From Spisula solida (Eukaryota; Mollusca; Bivalvia; Venerida; Mactridae): a stretch of 64,000 nucleotides of DNA. The notes beneath the pieces were generated by a model. That model did not search any database, was not told the origin of the DNA, and worked only from the letters and a program-made list of their open reading frames with translations. Made by a program: the position numbers and the translations under genes. The stretch spans positions 36,820,551-36,884,550 of the forward strand of contig OX365945.1 in assembly GCA_947247005.1 (NCBI GenBank), given 5' to 3'. Each line of letters begins with the position of its first letter. The stretch's first letter is position 1. This document shows, in pieces, positions 21,301 through 31,061 of this stretch.

Positions 21301-24300
21301 ATTTTATGGTCAGATGAAAGAGTTACTTCACTCTGACCATAAAATTCAAATTGAATTTTTAAAAATTAAAAACTACCATTTTAGCAAAAAAGTGGGTAAT
21401 TATAAACCTAAATTGGGCTTTATTCTTTTTATTGTTTTTAGCGCACCTGTCACAAAGTCTGTTGAGGTCACAATTTTGGCCTAATCATTATGAAACTTGG
21501 TCACAATAATCATGTCAACAAAGTCTAGGTCAAGTTCAATATTGGGTCAAATGGGGTTAAAAACTAGGTCACAAGGTTTAATCATAGTAAAACCTTGTGT
21601 AATCACTAGAGGTCACAACTTTGACCTAATCTTTATGAAACTTGGTCACAATGATCTTCTCAACAAAATCTAGGTCAAGTTTGATACTGGATCATTTGGA
21701 GTCAAAAACTATGTCACAAGGTCAAATCATAGAAAAACAATGTGTAGTCACTAGATTTCACAATTTTGACCTAATCTTTATGAAACTATGTCACAATGAT
21801 CTTCTCAACAAAATCTAGGTCAAATTTGATATTTGGTCATCTGGGGCCAAGAACTAGGTCACTAGGCCAAATCACAGGGCTTGCATGCAGTACCATGACA
21901 GGTGGGCGACCTCGGGCCCGCTGGGCCCTTTTGTTTAATTACCTTAAAAGTTTTGTCTTTTTCTATAGCTGTGTATTTTGAACAACAAAAATATGATGAA
22001 TGTATAGAAGTATGTGACAAGGCTGTGGAAATCGGTAGAGAAAACAGAGCTGATTTTACCATCATTGCAAAGTGAGTGTGCTTGTTTATAAATGAACGTG
22101 CGTAATGCTACAATACACGCTAGTTTGTGACCCTTATTTCAAACATTTAAAGGACATCATCGTTGTCATGCATATATATTATGATAAAAAAATTAAGCCT
22201 GTTGAAGAAGTTGACTTGTTTCTAAATTCTCCAAGTTATTGGCCAAACCAAGTCTGGCTGATAGAGCATAAAGCCTACGGTCCTTAAGCTTGATTGGTTT
22301 AAGTCGGCAAGGGCAGGGTCATGTTGTCCTTAAAAGTGAAATGACTAATCATCTGCAATTAGGGAGCATGCATGTTTTACAAACATATTTTGTCTACCTG
22401 ATCTTACATTTTGATTGTGTTAATCTCAAAATTCTGGAAAAAAAAGATTAAAAAATGTCAAAGAACACGATGAAAACATTAAATAGACAAATTGTGATGA
22501 AAACTGAAACATGCTAGGTATTGTCTGACCAGATTAAAATGAGACTCCATGCTAAATGCTTGTTCAAGTGTGATGAATCTCGGTTTCACATGGTTTACCA
22601 ATAATTATGGTAACTAAGGATTGATGACAATGATTGTAAAGTGTTGACAACTTGCAGGGCTCTTGGAAGAGAAGGAAAAGCTTACCTGAAGAAGGATGAT
22701 GAGGAAAACGCATTAAAATATTTAAACAAATCTTTATCAGAACATAGAAAAGATGACATCACCAAACTTGTTGTTGAGGTATGCGCATGTATTTGTTACT
22801 CCTTGATAATTTATTTTTAGCTCACTTGTCACAAATTGATAGGTAAGCTTTTGACACTAAATTTCATAATGCTGATAACAGCACTTTGTAACCCAATATC
22901 ATTAACAAATGATGCTTATGTTTTGGCAACTACACATAGAAAACCAAGACAAGACAAATCTGGGCCAATATCTCGGACAAGCCCCCCCCCCCCCCCCCCC
23001 CCCCCCCAACAACATAATGCTTCTGTTTATATGTCCCCTACCAGTTTTTGACCGGAGGGGACTATAGGTTTGCCCTCCGTCCGTCCCTCAGTCAGTCCGT
23101 CAGTCAGTCCGTCCGTCAAAAAATCTGGATCCTGACATAACTCAATTAGTTTCCAAGCTAGGTTTATGAAACTTGGTATGTGGATAGGGGGCAATAAGGG
23201 GATTATGCACGTCTAAAAATAATTTGATTCTGATAAAAATTGTGGTTGCTATGGCGACAGAAAGAGTGAAAATATGCCCAAATCTGGATCCTGCCTTAAC
23301 TCTAACAATTTTCAAGCTAGGTTTATGAAACTTGATATGTGGATAGGGGGCAATGAGGGGATTATGCACGTCTAAAAATATTTTTTATTCTGACAAAAAT
23401 TGTGGTTGCTATGGCAACAGAAACATTGAAAATGGCTTAAAACCGGTTGGGGACTTCTGTATTGCTTGCAATTCTTAATTACGTGTTAAATTTAAGAATT
23501 CTGCAATTTTAATGATTCCCAACACTTCGTATATTATATGATGCACAGTCAATGCCTGTCTTGAGCAGTTAGTCAAGGTAAACGTCTAACATGGCTATTT
23601 AATACATGTGTATCATCGATTTCAGAATGCCTGATTGGTAATTTATGACATCAATTAAGACATGTGTCTGCTTTTTTCGGGCGCTGACTGTAATCGTTTA
23701 TTCATACAATTTTCAGATTGAAAAACAAAAGAAAGAGAAGGCAAGGTTAGCTTACATCAACCCTGATGTCTCGCTAGAGGAGAAAACAAAAGGCAATGAA
23801 TTCTACCAGAAAGGTAACTTGTTTTCAATTGGACCCAAAAAATAATATTGTTTATCTCCAACCACTAAATTCCCACCTTGTCCCCCACAAAACACATCTT
23901 TTTAGAAAGGCTAAAGTAAGAGCTGCCCTTTAGACATAGATAGACATGGCAATAGTTAGAGCCAGATATAGGTTGACTTTGCTTTAGAGCTGGCTATAAG
24001 TAGACCTGGCTATATACCTTGCAATAGTTAGAGCTGGCTATAAGTAGACCTGGCAAAAGTTTTAGCTGGCTGTAGGTAGACCTGGCAATAGTTAGAGCTA
24101 GCAAGTTAGAACTGGCTATAAGTAGACCAGACAAAAGTTAGAGCTGGCTATTAGGAGACCTGGCACCAGTTCAAGATGGCTATAGACCTGGCAATAGTTA
24201 GAGCTAGCAAGTTAGAACTGGCTATAAGTAGACCAGACAAAAGTTAGAGCTGGCTATTAGGAGACCCGGCACCAGTTCAAGATGGCTATATACCTGGCAC

Positions 24301-27300
24301 TAGTTAGAGCTGGCTATTGTATTTTAAGTGATAGTTTCTTTGGATTTCAGCAGGATGGAATAAAGTTCCTGTATAAGACTAATACAGTAGTTTTATTTCA
24401 AAATCCAGAAGGTCACATACCTACAAGGACAACATATTTACATACAGTAAAGTTCCACCTAACGACCGGTCCGATAATGCGACCGTCCCGCTATTACGAC
24501 CGATTTTTAAAAGAACCAAATAATTTTGTTCTATATTCAACTGTTTTAAGGTCCTATAATGCGACCGGTCCGCTATTCCGTATTACGACCACTTTAATCA
24601 GTCCCATTGTGTCAATTCCCACTGTGTTTGGTCTCGCTAATACGACCAATTATGTGTCATGTATAATTTTGTGTAAACAACTTTCTTCACACCTATGCGT
24701 ATCTCCGGGGCGCTTGAAAATCATCTTGCACCTTGATCAAGGTCGCGGGGCGCTTGAATTACAGTCAGGAGTGTAACATACAAGCTCAGTAAGAGATCGA
24801 AGACGCCGTATTGAAACTTGTGTGTCCATTTATGACAGCCAATTAAAAGTCAATTAGATTTTATAAACAATCGATAATTGCCTGGGGCAGTATGCATCAC
24901 TGGCAAACAAGCAGATTAACAAATTTAAGACAATGATTAGCATCAATTAAATGTCACTAAAGTTATGAAAAACATGTTGAATTTGCCGACGATAAAAATA
25001 AATTGTCTTCCATTACGGTGCGGTTTAAAGCCAGGTACGATACGGCGTCACGGAATTTCGTTACCAATGTAGATCGTTCAGAAATTTAATAACGAAGAGC
25101 ATTAATGTAGTTTATATTAATCAATAAATCATTCCTTAAATATATTTTGGGTCAAATCATAATAAAGATGCCCCAATTTTATTCTCAAGAATGATTCAAA
25201 TCACGGTCTGTTATTGTAACTTGCATAGTATTCGGACAACTTCGAAATTAGGATAAATTGTGCTTCAGAGCATATAAGCATTATAATTATTTATTGCTGC
25301 CTAATTATGCCGTTTTAATTAATATGTATGTATTATGTTGTATCGTATTAATTAGATGTGTATTGTTTTTGTTTTTAATATGTTTATATATGTTTTTGGC
25401 TTCAATGACAATGTTCATTAGTACACTATATAACAACCAGTACATGCACTAGATTCTTCAAGATAATTACACACAAAGACTCGCTATTAAGACCGACTCG
25501 CTATTAAGACCATTTTTTGTCAGAACGGTCGGTGGTCTTAATAGCGGAACTTTACTGTAGTAAGATCATAGTGACAAATGTACAGTTATCAATCGCGTAA
25601 TACATACATACATGTACCCGCACACACTCACACACACCCATACGCATGCCCACATGCATAAATACTTTTAACAACATTTTTATACACTGCTAATGTAATG
25701 ATGATATACAATTATTGAATTATATAATATGAACATAATACATGACAGCAAAAACAATGCAAATGTTTTATTAGCTCACCAGTCACAAAGTGATCACACT
25801 TCGTCCGTCTGTCCGTCCGTCAACAATTGGGTTGTGTCCTCTCTAGAGGTCACAATTTTGGCCTTATCTTTATGAAACTTGGTCACAATGATCATCTCAA
25901 CAAAATCTAGGTCAAGTTCGATATTGGGTCATCTGAGGTCAAAAATGAGGTCACTAGGTCAAAATATAGAAAAACCTTGTGTAGTCACTGGAGGTCATAA
26001 TTTTTTATAAATCTTTATGAAACTTGGTCACAATGATTATGTCAACAAAATCTAGGTTAAGTTCGATTTTAGGTCATCTGGGATCAAAAACAAGGTCACA
26101 ATGTCAATTATAAAAATCACAATTTCAACTGACATTTCGTGGGTTCAACCCCAACTGGAACCATAATTTTTATTTTTTTATTTTTATTTTTTTAACTGTT
26201 TAGGTATTGTTTTGTCTTTATAGCATTGATTTGTACAGTTATATGAAGGAAAACATTTTTTCCAAAATATTTTGTTTAAATTATAGGTAAAATCATAGAA
26301 AAACCTGGTGTAGTCACCAGAGTTTACAATTTCAACTTAATCTTAATGAAACTTTGTCACAATGATCCTGTCTACAAAATCTAGGCCAAGTTCGATTTGG
26401 GGTCGTCTGGGGTCAAAAACAAGGTCACAATGTCAATTGAAATTTTCCTGAGGGTCGTGGGTTCAAACCCCACTGGAACCGTAATTTTTATTTTTTTAAG
26501 TGTTTAGGTATTGTTTTGTCTTTATAGCATGTATTTGTACAGTTATATGGAGGAAAATAGTTTTTCCAACATATTTTGTTTAAGTTATAGGTCAGATCAT
26601 AGTGTAGTCACCAGAGGTCACAATTTCGACTTAATCTTTATGAAATTTGGTTCTAATGATCATCTCAACACAATCTAGTATAAGTTGATATTAATTAAGT
26701 CATCTGGGGTCGAAAGCTAAGTCACATGGTCAAATCATAAAAAAACTTGCAATAGAGGCTGAATTTCCTTAAATCTTATTCAGAAAATGTGTAGGGTCAC
26801 CATAGGGGTGTGCATGCACTTGTACGACAGGTGAGCGACCTAGGGCCCTTTGGGCCCTCTTGTATAGAACAAATAACTGCATAAGCATTAAGTCAAGGAT
26901 TAAAATAATAGCATGGTTAGTCACTATTGTATATTGAAAGCTTTATATGCATACAATTCTAAATTCTTCAGCAAAGTTTCATACATGTACTTCATCTCTA
27001 TATGACTGATATATATTCAACTTATAACAAAGTCTTTTCATTAACCACTGATTGGCACAGTCTTCATTTGACTCTTGAAACTACATTTTGGCTCTCATAT
27101 TTGGCAAAAGTGCTAGTCATGACTCCTGACAATGAAAGCTCATGAGTCAAATTTGCTATAGCTATTATTCTATTACAAACTTCTTGCAATATTTTGCTGA
27201 CGCTGAAAAGAGTTAAAATGACTGTTAAAGTCTAGTGAAGCCATGGTTGAGACAAAATGTCCAACTCTTTAATTCACAGACTAAACAGTTAAAACTACAT

Positions 27301-30300
27301 GTACACTAAGTAGGTTGTTATTGTATTTTCAGGACACTATCCAGATGCTTTAAAACATTACACTGAAGCAATAAAGCGGAACCCTGAAGATGCCAAGATC
27401 TACAGTAATAGAGCTGCTTGCTATACAAAACTCCTGGAATTTAATTTGGCGCTGAGAGATTGTGAAGATTGTATAAAACTTGATCCTACATTTAGTAAGG
27501 AAATTTAATGCTTTCATACCCTTATTTCTTTATTAATCTCCCGCCACAAAGTGGGTGGGGATTATAGAAATGTTCCGTCTGTAACAAAATTATGTCTGCT
27601 CCTTTTTAACTTTTTAATCCCTGTGCAGAATTGCATAAAACTCATAGCATAAACTAATATGCTGCCTCAAGATCACAGTTCAAGACCATCTTCTGGACTG
27701 CCTTGTATTCATAATATCTGTCTCCTATATGTGGGGAAGACATACTGATTTTATGCTGAGTAGATGTCTGTCTTGATGGATGTTGCACAGTTATATAGTG
27801 GCTCTTGTTCTCCTTAACCACTGGCTGAATTTCAATGAAACTCCACTTGAATAGTTGGTATCAAGCCTAGTTGTGCGCATTGCCTGGAAGTTAAGGTCCG
27901 ATGAATATTATCAGAGTTATAGCCTTTAGGGGAGTCCTGTTTTTAGTCCAAAACCCTTTTAATTTACTACAATGTTTGTCCATTTATGTTTTTGATCCAT
28001 TTGTGACTTCCAATTGGACATCCCAAAGGCGAGCTGTTATGATAATCATCAAATGTCTATTGTCCACAATGTCTATGTTAATAGTTGCAGTTTCATTAAT
28101 GAAACTTGGACACAATCTTTGTTTCTATTATAGATCACTTGGCCAAATCAAAGATAAACCTTGTTAACACTCCGGAGGTTATAGTTTTGACCTAATCTGT
28201 ATCATACCTGTTTACAATGTTTGTTGATCGTGGTTACTGCACTGGATTTGTCTGGAAATCCAGGTGCTACAGGTCATACCCTTCAATAAAAATGTAACAA
28301 CAAAATGTCAATGTTGATTTTTCTCCACATATAGAAAAGTTGCTGGTTCCTTGTGAAAAGTTAGCACAATGTACTGGTTAAGATACAGTCCAATTTATTG
28401 ATGCTTTAACTAAGTGAAATAAACATTTTTGTCATTTGATTTCAGTTAAGGGATATTTGAGAAAAGCAGCTATATACACAGCAATGAAGGAGAGTTCCAA
28501 GGCTGCACAGGCGTATCAAAAAGCTCTTGAAATAGATCCAAATTGTGCTGTAAGTTTGGTTAACATTTTTCAAGTTTAATAAAGTACAAAGTTTGAGGGG
28601 TAGATTGAGTATTTTCTGATCAACAATTATAAAGCAAATGAGTTAGGGTTTCATCCAAATCTTTATAAAATGTACAACTGTTGAAATCTTCAATATCCAT
28701 CTAAGTAAACAAAGTATTAGTTGCCAGAAGTGTTGTACAAAACTAGTATGAATGAACAATCTGAGATTCGTGTCTAATGGAATGTTATGTGTTAATTAAT
28801 GAAGTGGTTGCAAGTGGGAGTTCAAAATATTTTGATATGCCTCCTTGGTCCTACATCAGTCGCAATTACTGTGAAAGATTTCAAGGTCAGGGAATTTTGG
28901 AATTAGTCAGGGAAATCTAGAAATAAAGCAAAATTCAGGGAATTTGTTATTATAGCTGTCATTAAGAGTTGATTCCTATGAAGAAAATACCAAAGACTGG
29001 GAAAAAATCCTTGCACTCTATGCTCCTTCGTGACAATTCTAACTTATAATAACTTTATGCCAGTCATCTACACTAAATCTGTTACCTGAAACTTTTTTGT
29101 TCCATATAAAGCAAATATTGCTTCCTTTTCTCATTTTGTATTGCCATGTTTTACCCTAACAAAAAGATGCTTTGGTGTTCAATTGTTCATAAAAATAATG
29201 GAAAACTGCTCTGTGGTTAAGGAAAAATCAGGGAAAAGTTGGGGAATTTTGTGTCAGAATATATGTGGGAACCCTCTGATTTTGTCCTGGATGGATGGCA
29301 TGAATGGATGTCACAAAGTTTGTCTGTGCTTGTTCTCCTAAACCAGGGGTCAGATTTCAATGAAACTTCACATGATTACTAGTTGTACATATTGTCAGGA
29401 ATGTTTGGTTGAACTATGTGTTATATCCCTTTGTGGGAGACATCTATGTTTTTGTGACAAAAACCCTTCTGATAGGTATTTGATTTCTTTGTCTATACAA
29501 TGTTTATATGATAATATAATTAGGAAGCACAGAATGGTTATCGTGCATCAGTAGTACAGGAAAGTAGTGATCCTGAAGCTGTGAGGAAACGAGCCATGGA
29601 AAACCCAGAAATACAGGCTATACTCAGTGATCCAGCAATGCGACTCATTCTAGAACAAATGCAGAAAGATCCAAATGCTTTAAGGGAGTAAGTATTCCAT
29701 GTTGTTACTGGGGTAGTTCATATACCAACTGTGTATTACATTCAAACGTTTTGATTCTCAAAGTGTATTGCTATAGAGAGGTTGTACTGTGCAAGTACAT
29801 GAGAATAGGCATGAATAAGTCCTACTGCATACCCCCCCTATTACATCACTCAAAAATCCTTTATATACAATCAAATACGACCAAAGCTATTACCATGGCA
29901 AAATTACAGTATCCAGGAGATACTACCCCATGTTTAGACTGCATTACTATGCCAATAGTGCCTGACAATAAAAAAAATTGAAATTGCTGCTAATAGATGC
30001 TATAAATGCTCAAAGTGGGGTTTTATAAGTGATAGAAACAGAATTTATTTCAAACCATGTCAGATATTAACTACCATTTCATTATCAATCTAGCAATATT
30101 TTAAAGGTTCTTATCTCCTGATGACCATCAAGAGTATGAACTATTTTAAAGCCACTGCAAATCTTTTGAAGAATGTTTTGATAATGAAGTCTGTTTGAAA
30201 CATGCTTAAAATCATGTGTTTAATTGCAAATGTTTGTGAGATTTTACCTGGTAGACTCACCTTAGTAAACACTGATTCATACGTTTATGGACTGTCCATT

Positions 30301-31061
30301 GCTGCCATGGAATTTCGTAATTTCTGCTGGTTTTAATTATTTAGTATATATATATAGTATATAATAGTATGCAGACTTTCATTAGTACTTGTTTTCTTCA
30401 AAACTAAATATTTTAATGATACATGTAATCGTTCGTTATTTTTGCTATCACGAAACGATAACACGTGCGTGATGTAACGAATGGCATCACAACCCGTGTA
30501 TGACGTCATCAACAGTACGGCGAGTCTTAAGTGACACCTAGTAGCAATTTTCATCACATTGCTATTGCTCACATGAAAACTGTGACTGTTTGAATTTGTG
30601 CGAAAACGGTGAAAAATCCACAAAATGCCCCGCCTAGGCGTATCAAGGGTTACCTTAGCAACCATAGATTTTAGCATGGTGTCGCTGTAATCATGGAAAT
30701 TCAGGGAATCATTGCTAATGTATGTTATTACTTCCAGCTGAAGTTTGAGTAAAATCTAAAGTATCATAAGAAAATTAAAAGCATTTTCTCATTATATATG
30801 GATCATCCCTCGTACATTGTACTGACTCCTTTTATCATTTATTACAAAAAATGAAGTTTTGTCGTCATTTAATGGTGTGTTATTGTTTGTATCTAAGGAT
30901 TAGCGCAGTAAAGACAGTGTATTCTTCATATTTATACCAAATTGGCACTGATCTATTGAGATTATATGTACGTTTCTTTCTATTTTAGACATCTGAAGAA
31001 TCCAGATGTGGCATCAAAGATTGAGAAACTCCTAGAAGCCGGTATTATTGCAATCCGTTGA
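12367..31061 (+). CDS. STIP1-like: Short HOP/STIP1-type Hsp90 co-chaperone lacking TPR1-DP1 (9 exons, 323 aa)
   Basis: HOP bridges Hsp70 and Hsp90 in the cytosol during client loading. Coding exons are 12367-12387, 20145-20271, 21969-22071, 22658-22778, 23717-23813, 27333-27494, 28446-28549, 29524-29687 and 30989-31061. All have GT-AG borders and compatible phases, and total 972 nt. The protein begins MADNKKQ and goes straight into TPR2A (residues 8 to about 120), then TPR2B (about 145-258) and a DP2 domain (about 263-323) ending GIIAIR, close to vertebrate HOP's GLIAIR. TPR2A clamp residues Lys12, Asn16, Asn47, Lys84 and Arg88 match human Lys229, Asn233, Asn264, Lys301 and Arg305 at a constant offset of 217. 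The Hsp70-binding TPR1 and DP1 are absent. The first residues match the linker that precedes TPR2A in full-length HOP (ENKKQ). Caenorhabditis STI-1 has the same short architecture. A candidate AATAAA lies at 31230-31235. Confidence 0.95.
12756..12945. repeat. Small repeat related to the 17902-18214 duplication
   Basis: This begins GATACCTGTTGCAGTGGC and contains 'GACAGCTTATCTGTCTA', also found at 17902 onward. It ends in GGTATTACCGGACAG, the inverted form of the start seen at 17896. A further inverted end lies at about 15740-15765. Together these suggest a family of short inverted-repeat elements. Confidence 0.45.
12954..15276. mobile_element. 2.3-kb foldback element with four inverted ~205-bp units per arm
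   Basis: The ends are inverted copies starting TACTAAAAGCAGTCGAA. Each arm carries four copies of a roughly 205-bp unit containing 'GGGAGAGAACTTGGGTTGGA' and 'GAGTCGAATCTAG'. Left-arm copies are near 13150, 13365, 13575 and 14150; inverted copies are near 14450, 14660, 14875 and 15085. The left arm is expanded by an inserted MITE (13685-14046). There is no coding capacity. Flanks on both sides contain similar CCGGACA sequence (12938 and 15281), but I could not define a target duplication. The superfamily is unknown. Confidence 0.7.
13677..14053. mobile_element. hAT-like MITE with 7-8 bp target duplication TATGTCT
   Basis: The element proper, about 13685-14046, starts CAGTGATTTT and ends AAAAATCACTG. 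TATGTCT stands on both sides (13678-13684 and 14047-14053), extending to GTATGTCT if the terminal G is counted in the duplication. It is inserted in the left arm of the foldback element and is therefore younger than it. Confidence 0.75.
15277..16352. other. Intron segment without recognised genes
   Basis: This is AT-rich sequence with repeated 'TTGGGTATTT' and 'TTGGGTAAT' phrases (15380-15600). An open frame at 15523-15786 has no recognisable domain. A perfect TGCGCATGCGCA palindrome (NRF1 consensus) lies at about 16263-16274, in a locally GC-richer patch. Confidence 0.5.
16353..17391. repeat. 158-bp tandem satellite inside a short inverted-repeat element
   Basis: The ends carry GTCGCCT and AGGCGAC stems (16353-16378 and 17364-17375). 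Between them the unit starting CTTGTCCGGAGCATAACTT recurs at 16412, 16570, 16728, 16886, 17046 and 17203, a period of 157-160 bp. Divergence increases towards the right. This family is very common in bivalve genomes. Confidence 0.85.
17416..17788. repeat. Short interspersed inverted-repeat element (TTATGCCCCC ends)
   Basis: It begins TTATGCCCCC and ends GGGGGCATAA. The interior has 'GACCTTCACCTTGACC', 'CATATTTG' and 'TATGGCCCC' phrases typical of mollusc repeats. No coding sequence. Confidence 0.65.
17902..18214. repeat. Direct duplication, ~172-bp period
   Basis: The block starting GTAATACCTGCTGTCCCGTC and running through GCGCGCATGCACAAAAGCG occurs at 17902-18043 and again at 18074-18214, nearly identical. 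Between the copies lies the beginning of a 'TTAGCTCACCTGTCAC' element, which suggests duplication across the element junction. Confidence 0.8.
18042..18600 (+). repeat. 'TTAGCTCACCTGTCAC' bivalve repeat, copy 1
   Basis: It starts TTTAGCTCACCTGTCAC followed by a hairpin (GTGACAGAGTGAGC), then internal units of about 160 bp ('GGTCACAATTTTGACTTAAT', 'CTTGGTCACAATGATCATCT'). It ends GGTGAGCGACCTAGGGCCC with CTCTTGT. The internal duplication of 17902-18214 interrupts its start. Confidence 0.75.
18637..18712 (+). repeat. Weak tRNA-like fragment
   Basis: TGACTGAGTGGTTAAC resembles a Leu/Ser-type A box, followed about 50 bp later by a poor B box (GTGATCGATTT). It is probably a degraded SINE head, not a functional tRNA. 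Confidence 0.3.
19452..19892 (-). mobile_element. tRNA-headed SINE
   Basis: On the minus strand the head has an A box (TTAGCTCATAACGC, near 19885-19870) and a B box (GGTTCAATCCC, near 19843-19833). The body ends with the widespread 'AAAGGGCGCTATATAAATCTGG' region, given here as positions about 19500-19475, and an ATTT-rich tail near 19470-19460. This is typical of mollusc SINEs. Open frames here (19530-19850) are not genes. Confidence 0.6.
20145..20271 (+). CDS. STIP1-like: STIP1-like exon 2 (TPR2A start)
   Basis: It encodes residues 8-49 ([20 protein letters not shown] then [12 protein letters not shown] and TFLNNKA). The acceptor is TTTTTAG and the donor GTAGGT, leaving in phase 1. It carries clamp residues Lys12, Asn16 and Asn47. 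Confidence 0.95.
20631..21276 (+). repeat. 'TTAGCTCACCTGTCAC' bivalve repeat, copy 2
   Basis: It starts TTTAGCTCACCTGTCACATAG with the facing TGACAAGGTGAGC stem, has CGTCCGTC repeats and 'CAACCAAACTTCAC', and ends 'CTAGGGCTCTGTGGGCCCTC'. It lies in STIP1 intron 2. Confidence 0.75.
21296..21350. repeat. Perfect 19-bp-stem hairpin
   Basis: TTTGAATTTTATGGTCAGA (21296-21314) is followed after 17 nt by its exact inverse (21332-21350). It lies in STIP1 intron 2 between two copies of the TTAGCTCACC repeat, on the transcribed strand. Confidence 0.85.
21440..21935 (+). repeat. 'TTAGCTCACCTGTCAC' bivalve repeat, copy 3
   Basis: This is a shortened copy starting TTTTAGCGCACCTGTCAC and ending GGTGGGCGACCTCGGGCCC. 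Three internal units of 'GACCTAATCTTTATGAAACT' are seen. It ends about 30 bp before the STIP1 exon 3 acceptor. Confidence 0.75.
21969..22071 (+). CDS. STIP1-like: STIP1-like exon 3
   Basis: It encodes residues 50-84: (A)[18 protein letters not shown], then [15 protein letters not shown]. Borders are CTATAG acceptor and GTGAGT donor. It enters in phase 1 and leaves in phase 2, and the donor splits the Lys84 clamp codon. Confidence 0.95.
22658..22778 (+). CDS. STIP1-like: STIP1-like exon 4 (TPR2A end)
   Basis: It completes Lys84 and encodes [20 protein letters not shown], then [13 protein letters not shown] through VVE. It includes clamp residue Arg88. Borders are TTGCAG and GTATGC, leaving in phase 0. 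Confidence 0.95.
22817..23460. repeat. Repeat debris and poly-C tract in STIP1 intron 4
   Basis: A fragment of the TTAGCTCACC repeat (22817-22850) is followed by a run of about 27 C (22981-23007). Then comes an element starting ATATGTCCCCTACCAG (about 23028) with two 'GAAACTTGATATGTGGATAG' units about 165 bp apart. No coding sequence. Confidence 0.65.
23717..23813 (+). CDS. STIP1-like: STIP1-like exon 5 (linker and TPR2B start)
   Basis: It encodes [20 protein letters not shown], then [12 protein letters not shown] and one base of the next codon. The [19 protein letters not shown] block is the highly conserved helix linking TPR2A to TPR2B in HOP. Borders are TTTCAG and GTAACT. Confidence 0.95.
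23930..24320. repeat. Degenerate minisatellite, 'GTTAGAGCTGGCTATAAGTA' units
   Basis: About a dozen imperfect copies of a unit of roughly 30 bp built on 'AGAGCTGGCTATAAGTAGAC' and 'CTGGCAATA' occur. A longer 107-bp block is duplicated (about 24080 and 24195). It lies in STIP1 intron 5. Confidence 0.7.
24443..25559. mobile_element. Pogo/Tigger-like non-autonomous DNA transposon, TA target
   Basis: The element is 24445-25557, flanked by TA on both sides. The left end is CAGTAAAGTTCCACCTAACG; the right end is the inverse of CAGTAAAGTTCCGCTATTAA. Both termini carry several 'TA(C/A)GACC' units. At 1,113 bp it has no transposase frame; open stretches inside are not protein-like. Termini of this kind are typical of the pogo/Tigger branch of Tc1-mariner. 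Confidence 0.75.
25771..26863 (+). repeat. 'TTAGCTCACC' bivalve repeat, copy 4, with internal duplicated tRNA-like T-arm block
   Basis: It starts TTAGCTCACCAGTCAC and ends GGTGAGCGACCTAGGGCCC. Inside, a block containing GTGGGTTCAAACCCCAC (26455-26471; a diverged copy near 26138) followed by 'TTTAGGTATTGTTTTGTC' occurs twice, about 320 bp apart. The T-arm-like sequence suggests a SINE fragment picked up and then duplicated with the host unit. Confidence 0.65.
27333..27494 (+). CDS. STIP1-like: STIP1-like exon 6 (TPR2B core)
   Basis: It encodes [20 protein letters not shown], then [20 protein letters not shown] and [14 protein letters not shown]. It enters and leaves in phase 1, with TTCAG and GTAAGG borders. 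YSNRA contains the TPR2B clamp Asn. Confidence 0.95.
27532..28300. repeat. Bivalve repeat fragments in STIP1 intron 6
   Basis: It starts with CTCCCGCCACAAAGTGGGTGGGG (given by position, about 27538-27560). The segment 'TTGGTATCAAGCCTAGTTGT' near 27857 recurs, diverged, near 36309 and in part near 29385. The open frame at 27901-28167 lies within the repeat and is not a gene. Confidence 0.5.
28446..28549 (+). CDS. STIP1-like: STIP1-like exon 7 (TPR2B end)
   Basis: It encodes [20 protein letters not shown], then [15 protein letters not shown]. The K-G-Y-x-R-K-A-A block carries the Lys and Arg of the TPR2B carboxylate clamp. Borders are TTTCAG and GTAAGT, leaving in phase 0. Confidence 0.95.
29524..29687 (+). 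CDS. STIP1-like: STIP1-like exon 8 (DP2 domain)
   Basis: It encodes [20 protein letters not shown], then [20 protein letters not shown] and [14 protein letters not shown]. The repeated Asp-Pro motifs define DP2, required for client activation. Borders are AATTAG and GTAAGT, leaving in phase 2. Confidence 0.95.
30300..30720. promoter_or_regulatory. Candidate regulatory patch in STIP1 intron 8
   Basis: A locally CpG-richer patch carries a consensus CRE (TGACGTCA, 30501-30508) and an X-box-like site (GTTACCTTAGCAAC, 30649-30662), with 'GCCCCGCC' between them. The open frame at 30333-30677 (-) is not a recognisable protein. The role is inferred from motifs only. Confidence 0.3.
30989..31061 (+). 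CDS. STIP1-like: STIP1-like exon 9 (C terminus)
   Basis: It encodes (E)[18 protein letters not shown], then IIAIR and TGA (31059-31061). The acceptor is ATTTTAG. The C-terminal 'H-L-K-N-P ... G-(I/L)-I-A-I-R' is nearly invariant in HOP proteins and secures the end of the gene. Confidence 0.96.
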
